From positions 10,697,537 to 10,761,536 of the forward strand of contig NC_058155.1 of the NCBI RefSeq assembly GCF_011075055.1: a DNA stretch of 64,000 nt, given 5' to 3'. Shown in pieces: positions 10,558-22,933 of the stretch; position 1 is the first letter of the stretch; the number at the start of each line of letters is the position of its first letter. The stretch comes from Mangifera indica. Its lineage: Eukaryota; Streptophyta; Magnoliopsida; Sapindales; Anacardiaceae. The notes under the pieces are model-generated. The model saw only the letters and a list, made by a program, of their open reading frames with translations, was not told where the DNA came from and did not search any database. The position numbers and the translations under genes were made by a program.

Positions 10558-13500
10558 TATTTCTTTTAAGATCTTTTCAGCAATTGATGAGTCTGTCAAG
10601 TCTTTTTTTAGTACAAGATAAATTTAATGAGGTTCAACCAAATTAGATCCATGCTTTAAGCTGACCATAAAATAAAAAGAATTTTTTTAATTAATCACGT
10701 GTCCATTCTCTCTTCCATTTGTTAGTTAGGGTGACGTTATATGTATTCACAAAGATGATGTCATCACCTAGTTACCTATTTGTTATTTTATATATATATA
10801 TATTTGACCAAGAAATCTTAGTGTAAACTCCATAGGCTTACAATTATTAACATCTGTAATTATAGATTAGACAAATTAAAAATAAATTTTATTATGATAT
10901 ATCGTCTCGAGATCACTCGATTGTTGTTATATTTTAATGTGAGTGTGATAGTTTGTTTTTCGATCAACAAATTTAAAATTTTTTTCTTGATAGACTTGTG
11001 TTGTTTTAGCTTAGGTTTCACCTATGCATAATTTTTCTTTTATTAAAAGCAAAAATAATAATATTTCACTCAAAAATCTATTTCTATTAGTAAAAAAACT
11101 ATTTGTAGAATGTCGTTTCAACTTTTCAGTTTGAAAAAAAAAAATAAAAAGTTGTTGATGATTAGATTACACTTATTTGTTGCAATTTCATCCATCACCA
11201 CACCCCTCCGAACGTTTTGCAAGAACTCTATAATTTTGATTTCATCGGTGGACAATGTAATTTAAACCAAATAGAAACATAATCTTGGTGTGATATTTGT
11301 TTTAATCTTTGTTGCGATTGTTTAGTTTCTTGGGATTTTATTAGGACATAAATCGAAATAATTATATCAAATAAATAAAACTCTAAATTCAGTGATTAAC
11401 CCTATGATAATTGAATTAAATAAGTTAAAAGTTTGTTTTTAAAATATTATCAATGAAGACTTGAAACTATATTTTCTTATATGTAGCTTTATTTTTTTAT
11501 TACTTAAACTATCCATTGAGCGGAGTTTATATTACGGACAAGTCATAGTTCCGAGGGAAATAAAGAAGCAATAAAAAACACAGGAAGATTAATGTGAACT
11601 TTAGGAACATTTGATATTGGACCGTGAAGGAACTTTTGAAATTCCAAAGATGGAAAAGTTGTTGGATTACAGTTATGCACTGGTTGCAACAGTATCCGGT
11701 TTTGGCCCTCTTGTCTTCCTCGCAAAGAGAGAGGACAATAAAAAATAGTTGAAATTCTTTTTAACATAAAGAATTTTCTCTTCAAACCTAGAATGAGACC
11801 TTTTTGAAATAGTATAGTCTATTGTCACATAACCTTCAATTTATTTTGGCTTTCATGGATACATTCCAATGAAAGACTCTTTTCGACTTCGATAATTTAA
11901 AAAAAAAAATTCTATAAGTATCCTATCAAAATGTATATTTCGTAAAGTAATTTCACCTTTGATTGGGGATTAAAACCTTTAACCCATAAACCAAAAAACA
12001 AGGTTAAGAAAAAAAAGAATAAAAGATCAAGGAAAATCCAAAATAATGGAAAAATCAAATTAAAAATATTGACGTAAGAAAAAAAAAAACTGAAACAGAA
12101 AAGTAATAAGTGAAAGATATTTATCACTTTGAAGATTCACAACTAAAAAGAATAGTGCAGGAAGGACTATGCAATTTATAGAACCTGACATGATAAAATG
12201 ATATGACATGATGATGTGGTGTTATGTGTATATAATATTCTTAAACTATATGAAATAATTCTAGGTGGCATTTTAATTTAAGTTTTCTATATATTGGGTA
12301 TTATTAACTGTGGAAGCTTTATTCGTTAAACATCTACATACTCATTAATATAAAGAATCTGGCTTCGGAAGTCGAGCTTGGCATTGGCCCAGAACTTAAC
12401 TAAATTTTTGTCGATTGTGGCTCCAATATTAAATTCTTTCTCTGTAAATACCACGTGATAATATGTTTAGCTACTTTTGGATCTTCATGCTTTCGTACAA
12501 AAGAGATCCATTATGGACAGATAATTAAAGCAAAGATAATAGCATAAGAAGCCCTAATGCATAACTGATGATCAATGAAGGGCGAGAATGCATGATAATG
12601 GAATAATCAAGTATAGTTTTGCCATTATTATCTGGCTATCCTTATAGGCTTCTTTGTTTCTTTTTTTTTTCCCAAAGCCACGACGTTAACCCGTCATATA
12701 TCTATTAACTTTCTTGTTGTAATGTGAAAAAGAGAATTTTGATGCAGAGAATGTGTTCAAGCACTCTAGCTACAAGGAAAAGAAAATGACAAGGGCTGAT
12801 CCTCATTATGAAGGTGACCTAATTCTTACTATCCATGAAGCAGTTGATTAGTGAATTTAATCATTCAATAATGTCATATGACAATAAGGTCATAATGTTA
12901 GGTGAAATTGGGTATTGCGGGAATATAATTCTAGCGCATGCTTGATTACAGTGATCTTTGTGTGTATCTTCAAAGAGACAGGTCACATGTGCATGCCTAC
13001 TCTTTTTGGTTCAACTGTGGCCAGTTCCCCATACAAACTGATGCCACGCAAGGGGCCGACTGCTCCTTTAAAGTTTTCCCGATCATCAGTCTTGTTCTTC
13101 TCTTTCTAAATGAACGTAAAAAGATCATTTTTAATCCTTAGGGGCTCCCATAATCACCTAAAATGAAAAGCAAAAAGAAATTGGCCATGTTTCAGGTGAA
13201 ATGAGAGGTGGGTGCATGGCCACCTGTGAGATATGATGATCCATAATTGGCAGAAATAGAAACCCCCCAAGACTAGTTCTTGTTCTTCAAAACTGTGGAT
13301 TCCATACAGAGCAAGGACCCATACAAACCATAAAAGTTCAGCAACATTGGTGGCTCTATTAACCAATGAAATATCAGAGTAATGCAGAAAATGGAGAAAC
13401 TGGCTTCATGCATTGTCGCATGTCTCCTGCTTAACCCACATGAAGGTATGGAAACTTTCATCGGTAGATACTAGATGTAATATTATTTTATCCATAAAAT

Positions 13501-16083
13501 TATGTGTAATTACTTTAGACTATACAAATGAGTAAACATTTGATGTGTGTTAAATGATTTTGATTTAACGATAAAATAATACTTAATTACGTGATGACAT
13601 AAATAAATATATATTTATTTGTGTACTTAAAATATATATATATATAATAACGCTTATCTCACAGGGTCACGCCTTACATATATTTTCTCGGTTAATTTGT
13701 TTAGCTTGTATCTTTAAACTGTTGTCCGTGAAATTGAGTGATCTTTTATAGATAATGCATCCACTAGAACCCAGAAGAAACACAAGAAATAAAAGACAGT
13801 TAATGCACAATGGAGGTTTGGTGAGCAAAATAATATGCAATTGTGTAAACTGAAGTGACTCTAGGGAGAAGAAATTACAGTCTTAGCGTAAATATTAATG
13901 GTGCTTGTTGGAAGATAACAAAGTAAAGACTGGGGAAGGGTTCCTTTGCTTTGCATGGCTGTGGTTCTGGTTGGTGGCGCATAAATTTCTGACACATTAG
14001 GCTTTTTATACCCCACACATACGCAAACACACTAACTCTCATGTCGTCTCTTTCAGCAAAAGTGCCTGCTAGCTAAACTGTATTTCACAGGGAGTCAGCT
14101 GTGTATATGAATTGGGATTTCCAATGTTTTGACTGCAATTCAAAAAACTTCATTGCTACTCCCATAACACCCACTGGGCAGTGTGCTCACATGGGTCTTC
14201 CTCTTCCTTCATTGCATCTTTTGTTAAGATCAGAGGGCTTCCCTTTAAAACTCAACAAAATCCTAAGCTTGATGGGCCTTTAAAAATGCTTATATGGTTT
14301 TTGTTTTATGGTTTGAATCCGTTAGACAATGATCACAAGCCTTTAATGTAAAATTAAACTACACATTCTCATCAATACATATGCATTCAATCAATTTCTA
14401 TTCAATAGCAATATTGAATCATATACATATAGAAAAGAAAATACTAAATATCAATGAGTGGGGGAATTAGACAAACCTAAGTTCTCGTATATAATTCATT
14501 TTGAATCAAATCGATTATCGATCAGATAAAATTAATATTATTTTTCATATGGTCTCAACATAATGATATTTTGATGGAGAATTATTGTGTGAACATTGAG
14601 AAAGAGGACCTAACATCTTTTATAATAGTTTATTGAATCTCTTCATCAAAAGTCCAAGAAACTCAATAATATACACTTGTATTATAATAAATAACTTGGA
14701 TTTTATTTATAAAGTGTATAGTGCATTCGATAAAATTGATTACAATATACCCACAAAACAAAATCCACTAAACTATACATTTATTTGGATTTTATTAAAT
14801 TAAAATGATATCAACGTTTACCCACATTCGGGAAATTTTCTTAACATTTTATCCCATTACAATATTTGCGATGCTATAAAAATTCTTGGCATTATCTCCA
14901 TCATACACAATCTTCCATCTCATTAAATCAGCCATTTATATCATTTGGTGCCTGGGTCTGCCTCGCCCCTTGCTACACCATTTCGTTCAACATATTTTAT
15001 TCCAAAAAAAGGGAGAAAAGCAATGCAGTTGCAGACTTGCAGTTAACTCAGTTCAATTTATCAAACCAGCCATTCATTCATCAATGCGCATTGGGAATTT
15101 CTACGGAATCTGATCATATAAACAGCTAGATTTTGCATGCAAGGTAGTGTGAAGCTGTTTTTGACCTCAAAATCATGAAAAGCACATGCCGGGCAGAATT
15201 TTGGTAAGGCTAGTCAAGAATTCTCATGGAGGACTTCGTTTTTATAATGGTATTTACATTTTCAGCAACAGGGTATTGAATTATACTAATGTGGTATTCC
15301 AATATTGCTTCAATCTATTCATTTGTACATGGATGAGGCTTCAGGCCAGTTCAAAACTGTAGTGGCCACAGGAACCTGGGGTTAGATACACATATTGTTT
15401 TACTAAGGAGCTTATGGCACCAAAATTAATCGGCCATATCATAAAGCCAATAATGAAGAAAATAATTAAGTGAAAAAATATATGGAGAACCAAGCTAGGG
15501 ACAGCTGAAATCCCGAGAATAATAATTCGGTTCAATACTTTCATAGAAGTAAAAAGCTGATGTAGATTGGTGTTCGTCTGAGCAAATCCCATTTCTGAAT
15601 TGTGTTGTCTCCGGGCTCTAATGGCAATGGCCTACCACAGCCTGGGCTTTTGCAAACTGGGGCCCTAATTTAGGTAATGAAGCATTCACTAGAAAGCCCC
15701 GAAGCCCGTCTCATCATGTATGCGTACCAAAGTGTTGGCTGAAAAAGTGACACAAATCGAAAGGTGGAGAAATCTAGAATAATTAATTGTGGGTATTTGT
15801 CTGGTATTGGCGGTCCAATAAACTCTCTCAATGGCGAGTCCTTGTACAACTTTGCTTCACAGGGTGAGACCAGGAATAACAGACCTATATGCTTCATACT
15901 TCTCAGTCCTCTTGGAGGAATTAGATTGTAAGAAAAGGGAATTCAAACCTTTCTTTTCTATACTTTTCCTCTGCAATTTATAGTTTCTGATGCATCGTCC
16001 TCTTAATCCTGAAGAAAGAAAAGGAGCGTTATATGATTGCAACGTCATTCCTATGAAGTATTTAAGCTTTTTAATTTTCAAAA
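10558..16083. other. Gene-poor intergenic region
   Basis: About 5.5 kb of AT-rich DNA with TA microsatellites near 10788 and 13636. Several short frames exist (for example 12915-13109 +, 13154-13366 -, 15341-15592 - and 15670-15897 -). None carries a motif, splice context or neighbour that supports a gene. The 14.9-16.0 kb part is less AT-rich and may hold a decayed gene or non-coding transcript, but nothing was recognised. Confidence 0.45.
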
Positions 16084-17310
16084 GGCCAAAAGACTATTTC
16101 CCACCTAAGGTTTGCTGAAACGACAGAGTCCCAACTGTTCCAATCATCCATGAAAGTAAGCACGAACTTGAAACTAAAAACTCCATTACTGAGTGTCAAT
16201 GCAATGGCAAAGTATGTTCCTGAAAAAAATTATTAACATTCCCGTAAAATATTGGAGAAGGTGTTTCAGAATTCAAGAACCCCTCATCTAGGAAGAAACA
16301 GTCTTGAACTTGTCTCCAGTCTCCATTTTCTTAATTGGATACTCTATTCATTGTTCAGCTTCTTTATTTTCATTTGACTGAAATCTCAAAATAGTTGGAA
16401 AATATATTGTTAAAGACTCTTTATCTGAATCATACCCAAAAATGGTAACAACATCCAACGGCATTGTATTTCCATTCCTCTCCAAGGGTTTCATGAAATT
16501 TATTTGAGCATCAGAACCTTTAATGTGAATCTCGGCTACCCATCTCCCCCATGGCCTTTATTTAATTTTCTCACACCCCTGTATTTGTTCTAACTTTTAA
16601 GCTAAGATTTCGATTTCACCCAGACGATTTTCAGTTGCTGGAAATGTACAAAATATTATTATTCCAATAACAGAAAAACAACCTTTGAAACTAGTTACCG
16701 TAAATGTTCAAGGTATGAACCAGTCAAAAATGGCGTAATTGTAACCCAAATCAAACCGTGTGTTCCATTTTTTATACACAAATCCAGAATTAAAGAACAT
16801 TTACTGTAACTAGTTTCAAAGAAGTTTTGAAGATGGATTCAATTGGTGAAAAGGTGCAATAGATCTGAACTAATGTTTGAAAATCATACTTGTAAAGGAG
16901 AGGAGAAATCAAGACATTGATAATGAAAATGATGAAAAATTCTTAGCGCGAATAAGAAGTGAGTTGATAGGAGAACTACTTTTGTTTGAAACCCAGATGG
17001 CTTCACAATCATCCGGTGTTCTAAATATTCAGTAGGTGATGAAATAGCTCGATTCATTGAATATTAAACAAAATAAGAAACACAGGAAATGGAGGAAAAA
17101 AGAGAGTTTGGAGAGAGAAAATGAAGATGATAAGTAAAAACAGCGCTTCAGTTGCGGGGGAGAGTCAAAAGGCCAGGAACAGTAAAAGACTATTTTGTCC
17201 TTACCTTTAATGGATTTTATTAACGGAAATATTTCACGGGTGGGGATTGGCTTTTCCAAACTTAAGCGATGGAAATTTGCCACTTTGGCAAATCTTGGGT
17301 CTTCGGGCTC
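16084..17310. mobile_element. Mutator-like element, 1.2 kb, with perfect 9-bp duplication
   Basis: The left end GGCCAAAAGACTATTTCCCA matches the window's TIR family. The right end is degenerate (opposite strand GAGCCCGAAGACCCAAG). Identical nonamers TTTTCAAAA flank it at 16075-16083 and 17311-17319. The interior contains a small inverted-repeat element (16683-16821) and an open stretch on the minus strand (about 16557-16348), so it may carry captured host sequence. No transposase was recognised. Confidence 0.6.
16683..16821. repeat. Small inverted-repeat element, 27-bp arms
   Basis: Arms at 16683-16709 and 16795-16821 are inverted copies (CTTTGAAACTAGTTAC at the left) with one mismatch in 27 and an 85-bp spacer. 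The shape suggests a tiny MITE nested in the larger element. No target duplication was established. Confidence 0.7.
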
Positions 17311-18279
17311 TTTTCAAAATATTCTTAAATCCCACAGCTTATCCATTATACGGCTTTATTCAAAATTATAATAAAAATAATTTTTAATTAATATATATTA
17401 AATAATTTTAAATTAAAAATAAAATAATATTATAATAATATTAAATAACATTTCAATTGTTATCTAATAATTGCCTTTTGATAATTAAATAAATTGGATT
17501 AGACCAATCTATTATAAATAAACCTAAATATAATAATAATATTGTTTATTTTTCAATACTTAAAATAGGAACAACTAAATCATCTCTTATTAATCATATC
17601 ATTATTAAAAATTATTGAATAATTTTATTATTTAGCAAAACATATGAGATAATATAAATTTATGTTAATATTTTATTTTAATTAAATAATAAACTTATAA
17701 ATTTATCAAACTAATCAATATCAAACTCAAATTACATCTCTAGGTAAAATACTTTTCAAATCTAAAAATTAGACGGATAGAAATAAAATTTTGTCTTTTA
17801 ATGGAAAACTGCGACAATTCATTAACTGCAGTCTTATCACAAGTTGTTCTTTCCGATTCGTGGCGCCTATGGATTCCCGTCAAATCGTACGTCGGCAAAT
17901 CTGACCACATTATCAACGGACGAAGATCTCTCCACGTAATGAGCCACACAATTACTTTTCTGTACATCGCCACACGTCCCCCGAATATTCCATACCATTC
18001 AATGTGAATAATTCCTTTTCTCCCACAACCTCACCTGTGATTTCATATTTCTAACTTTAAGCCTCCCATTTTTTCTTCAGCCTTCCTTTCTTTAGTTCAG
18101 TAAATCCTTCAACATTTTAATGGCTGCATCGTCATTCAACTCACTTTTGTTGTGTTCTTTGATTTCAATTAATCTTGGTTCTGTCTTGTTTTGGAAAAAT
18201 TTTCATTCTCAGTTTAGCAGTAGTCAACGTTGTAACTTTTTCTGCCAACAAAACTAGCTAGGAATAACCAGCCGCCACC
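17311..18279 (+). promoter_or_regulatory. Intergenic DNA and promoter of the SAT32-like gene
   Basis: 17.3-17.75 kb is extremely AT-rich. 17.78-18.28 kb is more balanced and probably holds the promoter and 5' leader. The frame at 17801-18007 has no family features and is not called as a gene. The sequence just before the start codon reads GCCGCCACC. Confidence 0.45.
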
Positions 18280-21200
18280 ATGGGAAAGCGTAGGTGTTTC
18301 TATTCTGTATCTTTTAAATTTTAAACTAGTTCGATAATTTTTAGGCGAAATTAGGGTTCTTTATAATAAAAAAATTTTAATTACTTGCTTAAGTTTTGTA
18401 TAAATTTTAATTGATTGATTGATTGATTTCAAAACAATGGAGAAATATTTTTGAGTTATTTTTAGGGGAATTATGTTATTTGGGACAACATCGCAGGTAA
18501 TACACGGCGTAAAAATGCAGCGATGTTAGATAGCGAAGACGATAATAGTAGTGTTAGTTCGACGTCAACGATGAGGTCTGATTATATGTCGGTGTCTGGT
18601 ACTGAAGAAGTTCAGCTTGAGAAAGATAGTTTGTTAGATGAAGCTTTGGATGCTTTATACGAGAAAAGGTGTGTTTAATGTAATTCATTTTTTTATTATT
18701 TAGTAATTGATTTTATTAATGTTTTTCTTGTTAGCTATTTCTTTCATAAATCAAAATTAAGATAATCACCATGCTTTTTAGTTAGAGTATGATTTCAAGT
18801 TATTGCATCTTTTGATCTGTAAGATCGATCTTGTAATTTGCTGAATTTAATGTTGTTTTGTTAAAATTTCCTTTTATGGATAAAAGGGGCTCCACAAGAG
18901 AGAAAGCTTTGGCCTCCATTATTGAGGCTTTCAATAACAGCTTGCAGCATCAGTTTGTTGAAAAGAAGTAAGTAGACGGTGCCATTTATTAGAAGTAGAA
19001 AAATTCAGATTTATTATAAACTTGTTTATTAAAGATGTGAATAATGTGGTTTCTATTTCTTTCCAAGTTTATGAATTAATAAATTAGGATTTATCAGGCA
19101 ATATATTTTGATGTAGACATCCATTTCCATTCTCTTATTTTGTTGTGGTTTGTGTAGATTCGCCACTTTACTTCATCAGTGCCTGGGTTCCATAAAACGG
19201 GGCTCCAGCAGGGAGATAGCTTTAGCATCTCAGGCCATTGGTTAGCTTTTGATCCCTCTTGTTGACTTTTATTTCATGTTTTCCCTGCATTAATTTAATG
19301 TTCAATGCTATGTTTGTTTAATTTGCAGGCTTGTTGGCTTTGACTGTTGGCTTTGGCGACAATGCGCGGGAAATATTGGATGAATCAGTCACTCCAATTT
19401 CACAGGCTCTAAAGGCAGGGTCTGAGTCCTTGAAGACAGTAGCGGTATGTATGATTTATATAACATTTCAGTTGGTTTGGAATTCAGTTACTAGCCAATC
19501 ATTACTTTCACTTGTTTTATTCATGACGATTGTCAACCGTTGTTCTTATGCATAAGTGGTCTGTGATTGTAGCTGCTCGAGTGTTTGGCTATCATAACAT
19601 TTGTTGGTGGAAATGATCTAGAGGAAACAGAAAGATCAATGGAAATTATGTGGCAACTTGTTCATCCAAAGCTGGGTTCTAATGTACTTATCATATGCTT
19701 GCTGTGTGTAGTTTGATCGCATAATTTACACATAAATTTCTAGTACCAGTCAGTATTAGTATTCACATTTTGCTATTGTTGCTTTGAGCTAGTAAATTTA
19801 AAACTATGATTCATTCTTTTGTTAATTTCATGGAGTTATTGACTATGCTGTTCCATTGAAAGGTTGTCTCAGTCAAACCTTCGGCAACTGTTATAACAGC
19901 AATGGTGTCTGCTTGGTCATTTCTTCTTGCAACATTGGATGACCGGAAACTTGATCCTAAACACTGGCAGCAGTAAGTAAACCGTTATTTTAAGTCATTC
20001 TTCCTTCTCTTCATTGGCGTATTAGTGTTAGTAGGTTGGGTAGATTGACCTTGCAGGATATGGAACATGAATGAATGCATAGATAACATAGCCCCAAAAC
20101 TTGAATCTTTGTGGCCGAAAGTTTGTTTAAAAAGTGATGGAAGTATTCTTATGGTTTTTAGTAAATCATGCAGGTCTATTTCATATTTTTCTAGCCTGCT
20201 TGACAAAAATGACCGATCTGTACGCATTGCTGCTGGTGAAGCACTGGCATTAATTTTTGAGATTGGAAGCCTGGAGAAGTTCTCTGCTGAAGCTAATGGT
20301 TCTAATGGTGGCTCTCAAGAAGGATATACTCATGTACAAGGATTGAAAGGAAAGATACTCAATCAGGTCAGAAACCTGTCTATAGAAGCAGGCGGTAAAG
20401 GGTCTGCTAAGAAAGATCTTAACAACCAGCGGAACTTGTTCAAGGATATCTTAGAGTTTCTTGAGGTATCACCTTCTCTTCTTCCTATAATGATTCCTTT
20501 TCAATTATTTAGCTAGTATGGACTATATAAGTCTCATTCTTAGTGGGCTTAATTGGTGATCTTACTTTCATAATCTTAGGATGGATATTGTCCTGAAACC
20601 TCAATGAAGATTGGTGGCGAATCACTTAAGACATCAACCTGGTCTCAAATGATACAGGTTTTTCTTCTTTCTTATCCCTTTATCAGTATATTTAAATTTT
20701 GAGTGATTTTGTCATGGATGCTAGCAAATTTTGCAGTATCTCTAATTTCAGTTTTTCACCAGTTGAACTTCTTAAAGCACTTTCTCGGGGGTGGCTTCAT
20801 TAAGCACATGCAGGTTGGTTGTCTTAACTAAGTATTGCCTTATTCAATTTCTGTGTGCTGTTGATATATCTCATTCTTTTGGTTATAGGATATTTTTGAT
20901 AAAAAATTATATTGAACAAACAGGAAAATGAATTTCTTCATGACGTCCTTGGATTCACTCCTAAGCGAAAGTATCTTCCAAGCAATGAGCACGGAATATC
21001 TAGTAGTGAAAAGGTGCGTTGATTCTTCTTTTCTTATTTATTTTGTTGTCCTTTACTTGTTTTGTGTGAATTATGTTATAGCTATGCAGTCTTTGGGTAA
21101 TTCTTTTTTTCTTTATCTGATGCTTGCATTCCTGGACATTGTCTCAAATTTAAACATTTGACTTTCTTTTCCTTTTGATTTGATAACTCAGATTCATTAA

Positions 21201-21933
21201 TTAGAAAATTAGTTGGCCTCTTCAGATAGTTAACCGTGATGAGTAGTTTAGAAATCTGATCAGATAAATGTGGGAACCATATTATATATTGATGATACAC
21301 AGCTTCAAATGAGGATCATTGATTTGCCTCTTATTTGCAGAGGATGTATAGGTCACCAAATTCTGTAGTCAACAAAGCAAGGACACAATTACTGAACAAG
21401 CAGCGAATGCTTTCTGAGGTAGATTTATTTCCAATTAATTATTTTGCTTCCTCTCTTACTATGGATGCTTTTAAATGTGTAAATGTGTTGTTTTGTCATG
21501 ATGGTGTTTAACTATGCGAACAAGAATATATTCCACCGGGTCCTTCTATTGCCTTGGTATGAAAGATAATGCTAGTTGTCTTATTCCATTGATTAGAGAA
21601 GTTGAGTGGTACTAAAACCACCCTTAACTTGTTACTTAAGTTGGTGATACGGAGTCCACCTGGCCGTTTAGGTAATGTTGTGAATGTAAACTGAGATTTT
21701 CTAATTCTGGATATGTGGAAGCTCAGAGGCAATTATGGCCTCAGACTGATAGTTGTGACATTAATGTAGACCCGTTAAAATTATGCTGTGTTATCTGCTG
21801 GTCGCTTTTGTGTTATCAAGAATTTGATGTTACTATTTTCAATTATGCTGAGTTTAATTACCCTTTTCCGTCTGGGTTTCAGGGTAGGAATGTAGGACAC
21901 TATGCCATCACTTTGGGCAACGAAGAGATCTAG
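18280..21933 (+). CDS. SAT32: IFRD-family protein, SAT32-like, thirteen exons
   Basis: Interferon-related developmental regulator family; Arabidopsis SAT32 is linked to salt tolerance. Exons: 18280-18289, 18497-18668, 18887-18967, 19158-19240, 19329-19444, 19573-19683, 19863-19972, 20174-20465, 20580-20657, 20763-20813, 20924-21013, 21341-21418 and 21883-21933. Phases close, giving 440 residues. The start MGKRNTRRKNAAMLDSED, the helical-repeat signatures (GSTREKALASIIEAF, FATLLHQCL, DRSVRIAAGEALALIFE) and the C-terminal IFRD motif (NKARTQLLNKQRM, GHYAITLGNEE) follow the family. The first coding exon is only 10 nt. For exon 8 I chose the acceptor at 20172 because HWQQ then joins SISYFSSLL as in relatives. 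A second in-frame acceptor at 20055 would add 39 residues. It converges on the P450 gene. Confidence 0.93.
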
Positions 21934-22933
21934 TGTCTCCACCTCCTGCAATCATATTGTGGGCTCATGTTATCAGATATTACATGAAAGTTTATTATCA
22001 TTGCATGGATAAAATCTTTTTGGTTAAGTTGCTGGTGGCACTAAATACACTGGTTGATCGTACTTGTAATTCTTTACATTTGTGGTTTCTTCATTTTGTT
22101 AATTTAAGCCACCAATAATTAAACTTTATTATAAAAAAATATTAAAATATATTATTTTATTAAATTTTCTTTTTGAGTATTATTATAAAATATTCTTTAT
22201 GAGGGTTTAAAAAAAAAATTAATAAATTGATAGAATTATAACAAAATAAGCAGGTAGAATTATAGCAAAATCAAGAGTATTTGCTCTTTATATTGTTTAT
22301 CATATTATTATTAGTAATCTTATATTATTTACTGTATTATCAATGAAAATAGAAAATTATTAAAATTTTTTATTATTTATATAGATTATTAAATTAACTT
22401 TTTTATAACTTTATAAAGCTCGTTTGATTTTAAGGTAATACGAGTATTTTAATAATCTATTTTTTATTATTTATATTTATTTGTTTGATTTATCAGTAAT
22501 AATTATAGTAATATTTTATTACTGATAAAAATATGATAGATAATAGAAGTGGTGTTTTAATTATTACTTTTACTATATTAAAAGATTTTTAAATTAATTT
22601 CGATTTTATTATAATTCTATTTTTATTTATTTATTTTAAAGATAAAAATAAAAAATATTTTAGAATAATTATATTAATAAATATTTAAATAATATAATTA
22701 TTTAAATCTATTGAATATCAATCTTTTTAAGAATTTTTTTGAGATAATATTTTAATTTTAATAATAAAATATTATTTAAATGTGAGGTCACGTTTACAAG
22801 AGATACCATAACTTGGCATGTGGAATGTAAACACCATAATATTTTTAGGAAAACTCATCAACTACCTTGAATTAAACGTTCAAGAGGAAATTCAAAGGAA
22901 AAGTTACAGGAGTTTTAAGCAGCAGTTTTCAAT
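21934..22933. other. Convergent AT-rich intergenic region
   Basis: It holds the SAT32-like 3' UTR and then about 700 bp of extremely AT-rich DNA. Around 22494-22525 there is a short imperfect palindrome (CAGTAATAA and TTATTACTG). No gene was seen. Confidence 0.5.

Noticed and set aside
15341..16081. Several short minus-strand frames that could be exons of an unknown gene
   Set aside because: No splice-compatible chain, domain or homologue could be recognised, and codon use is unconvincing.
17801..18007. 68-codon frame upstream of the SAT32-like gene
   Set aside because: Likely chance within the promoter or leader; no motif and no conserved feature.
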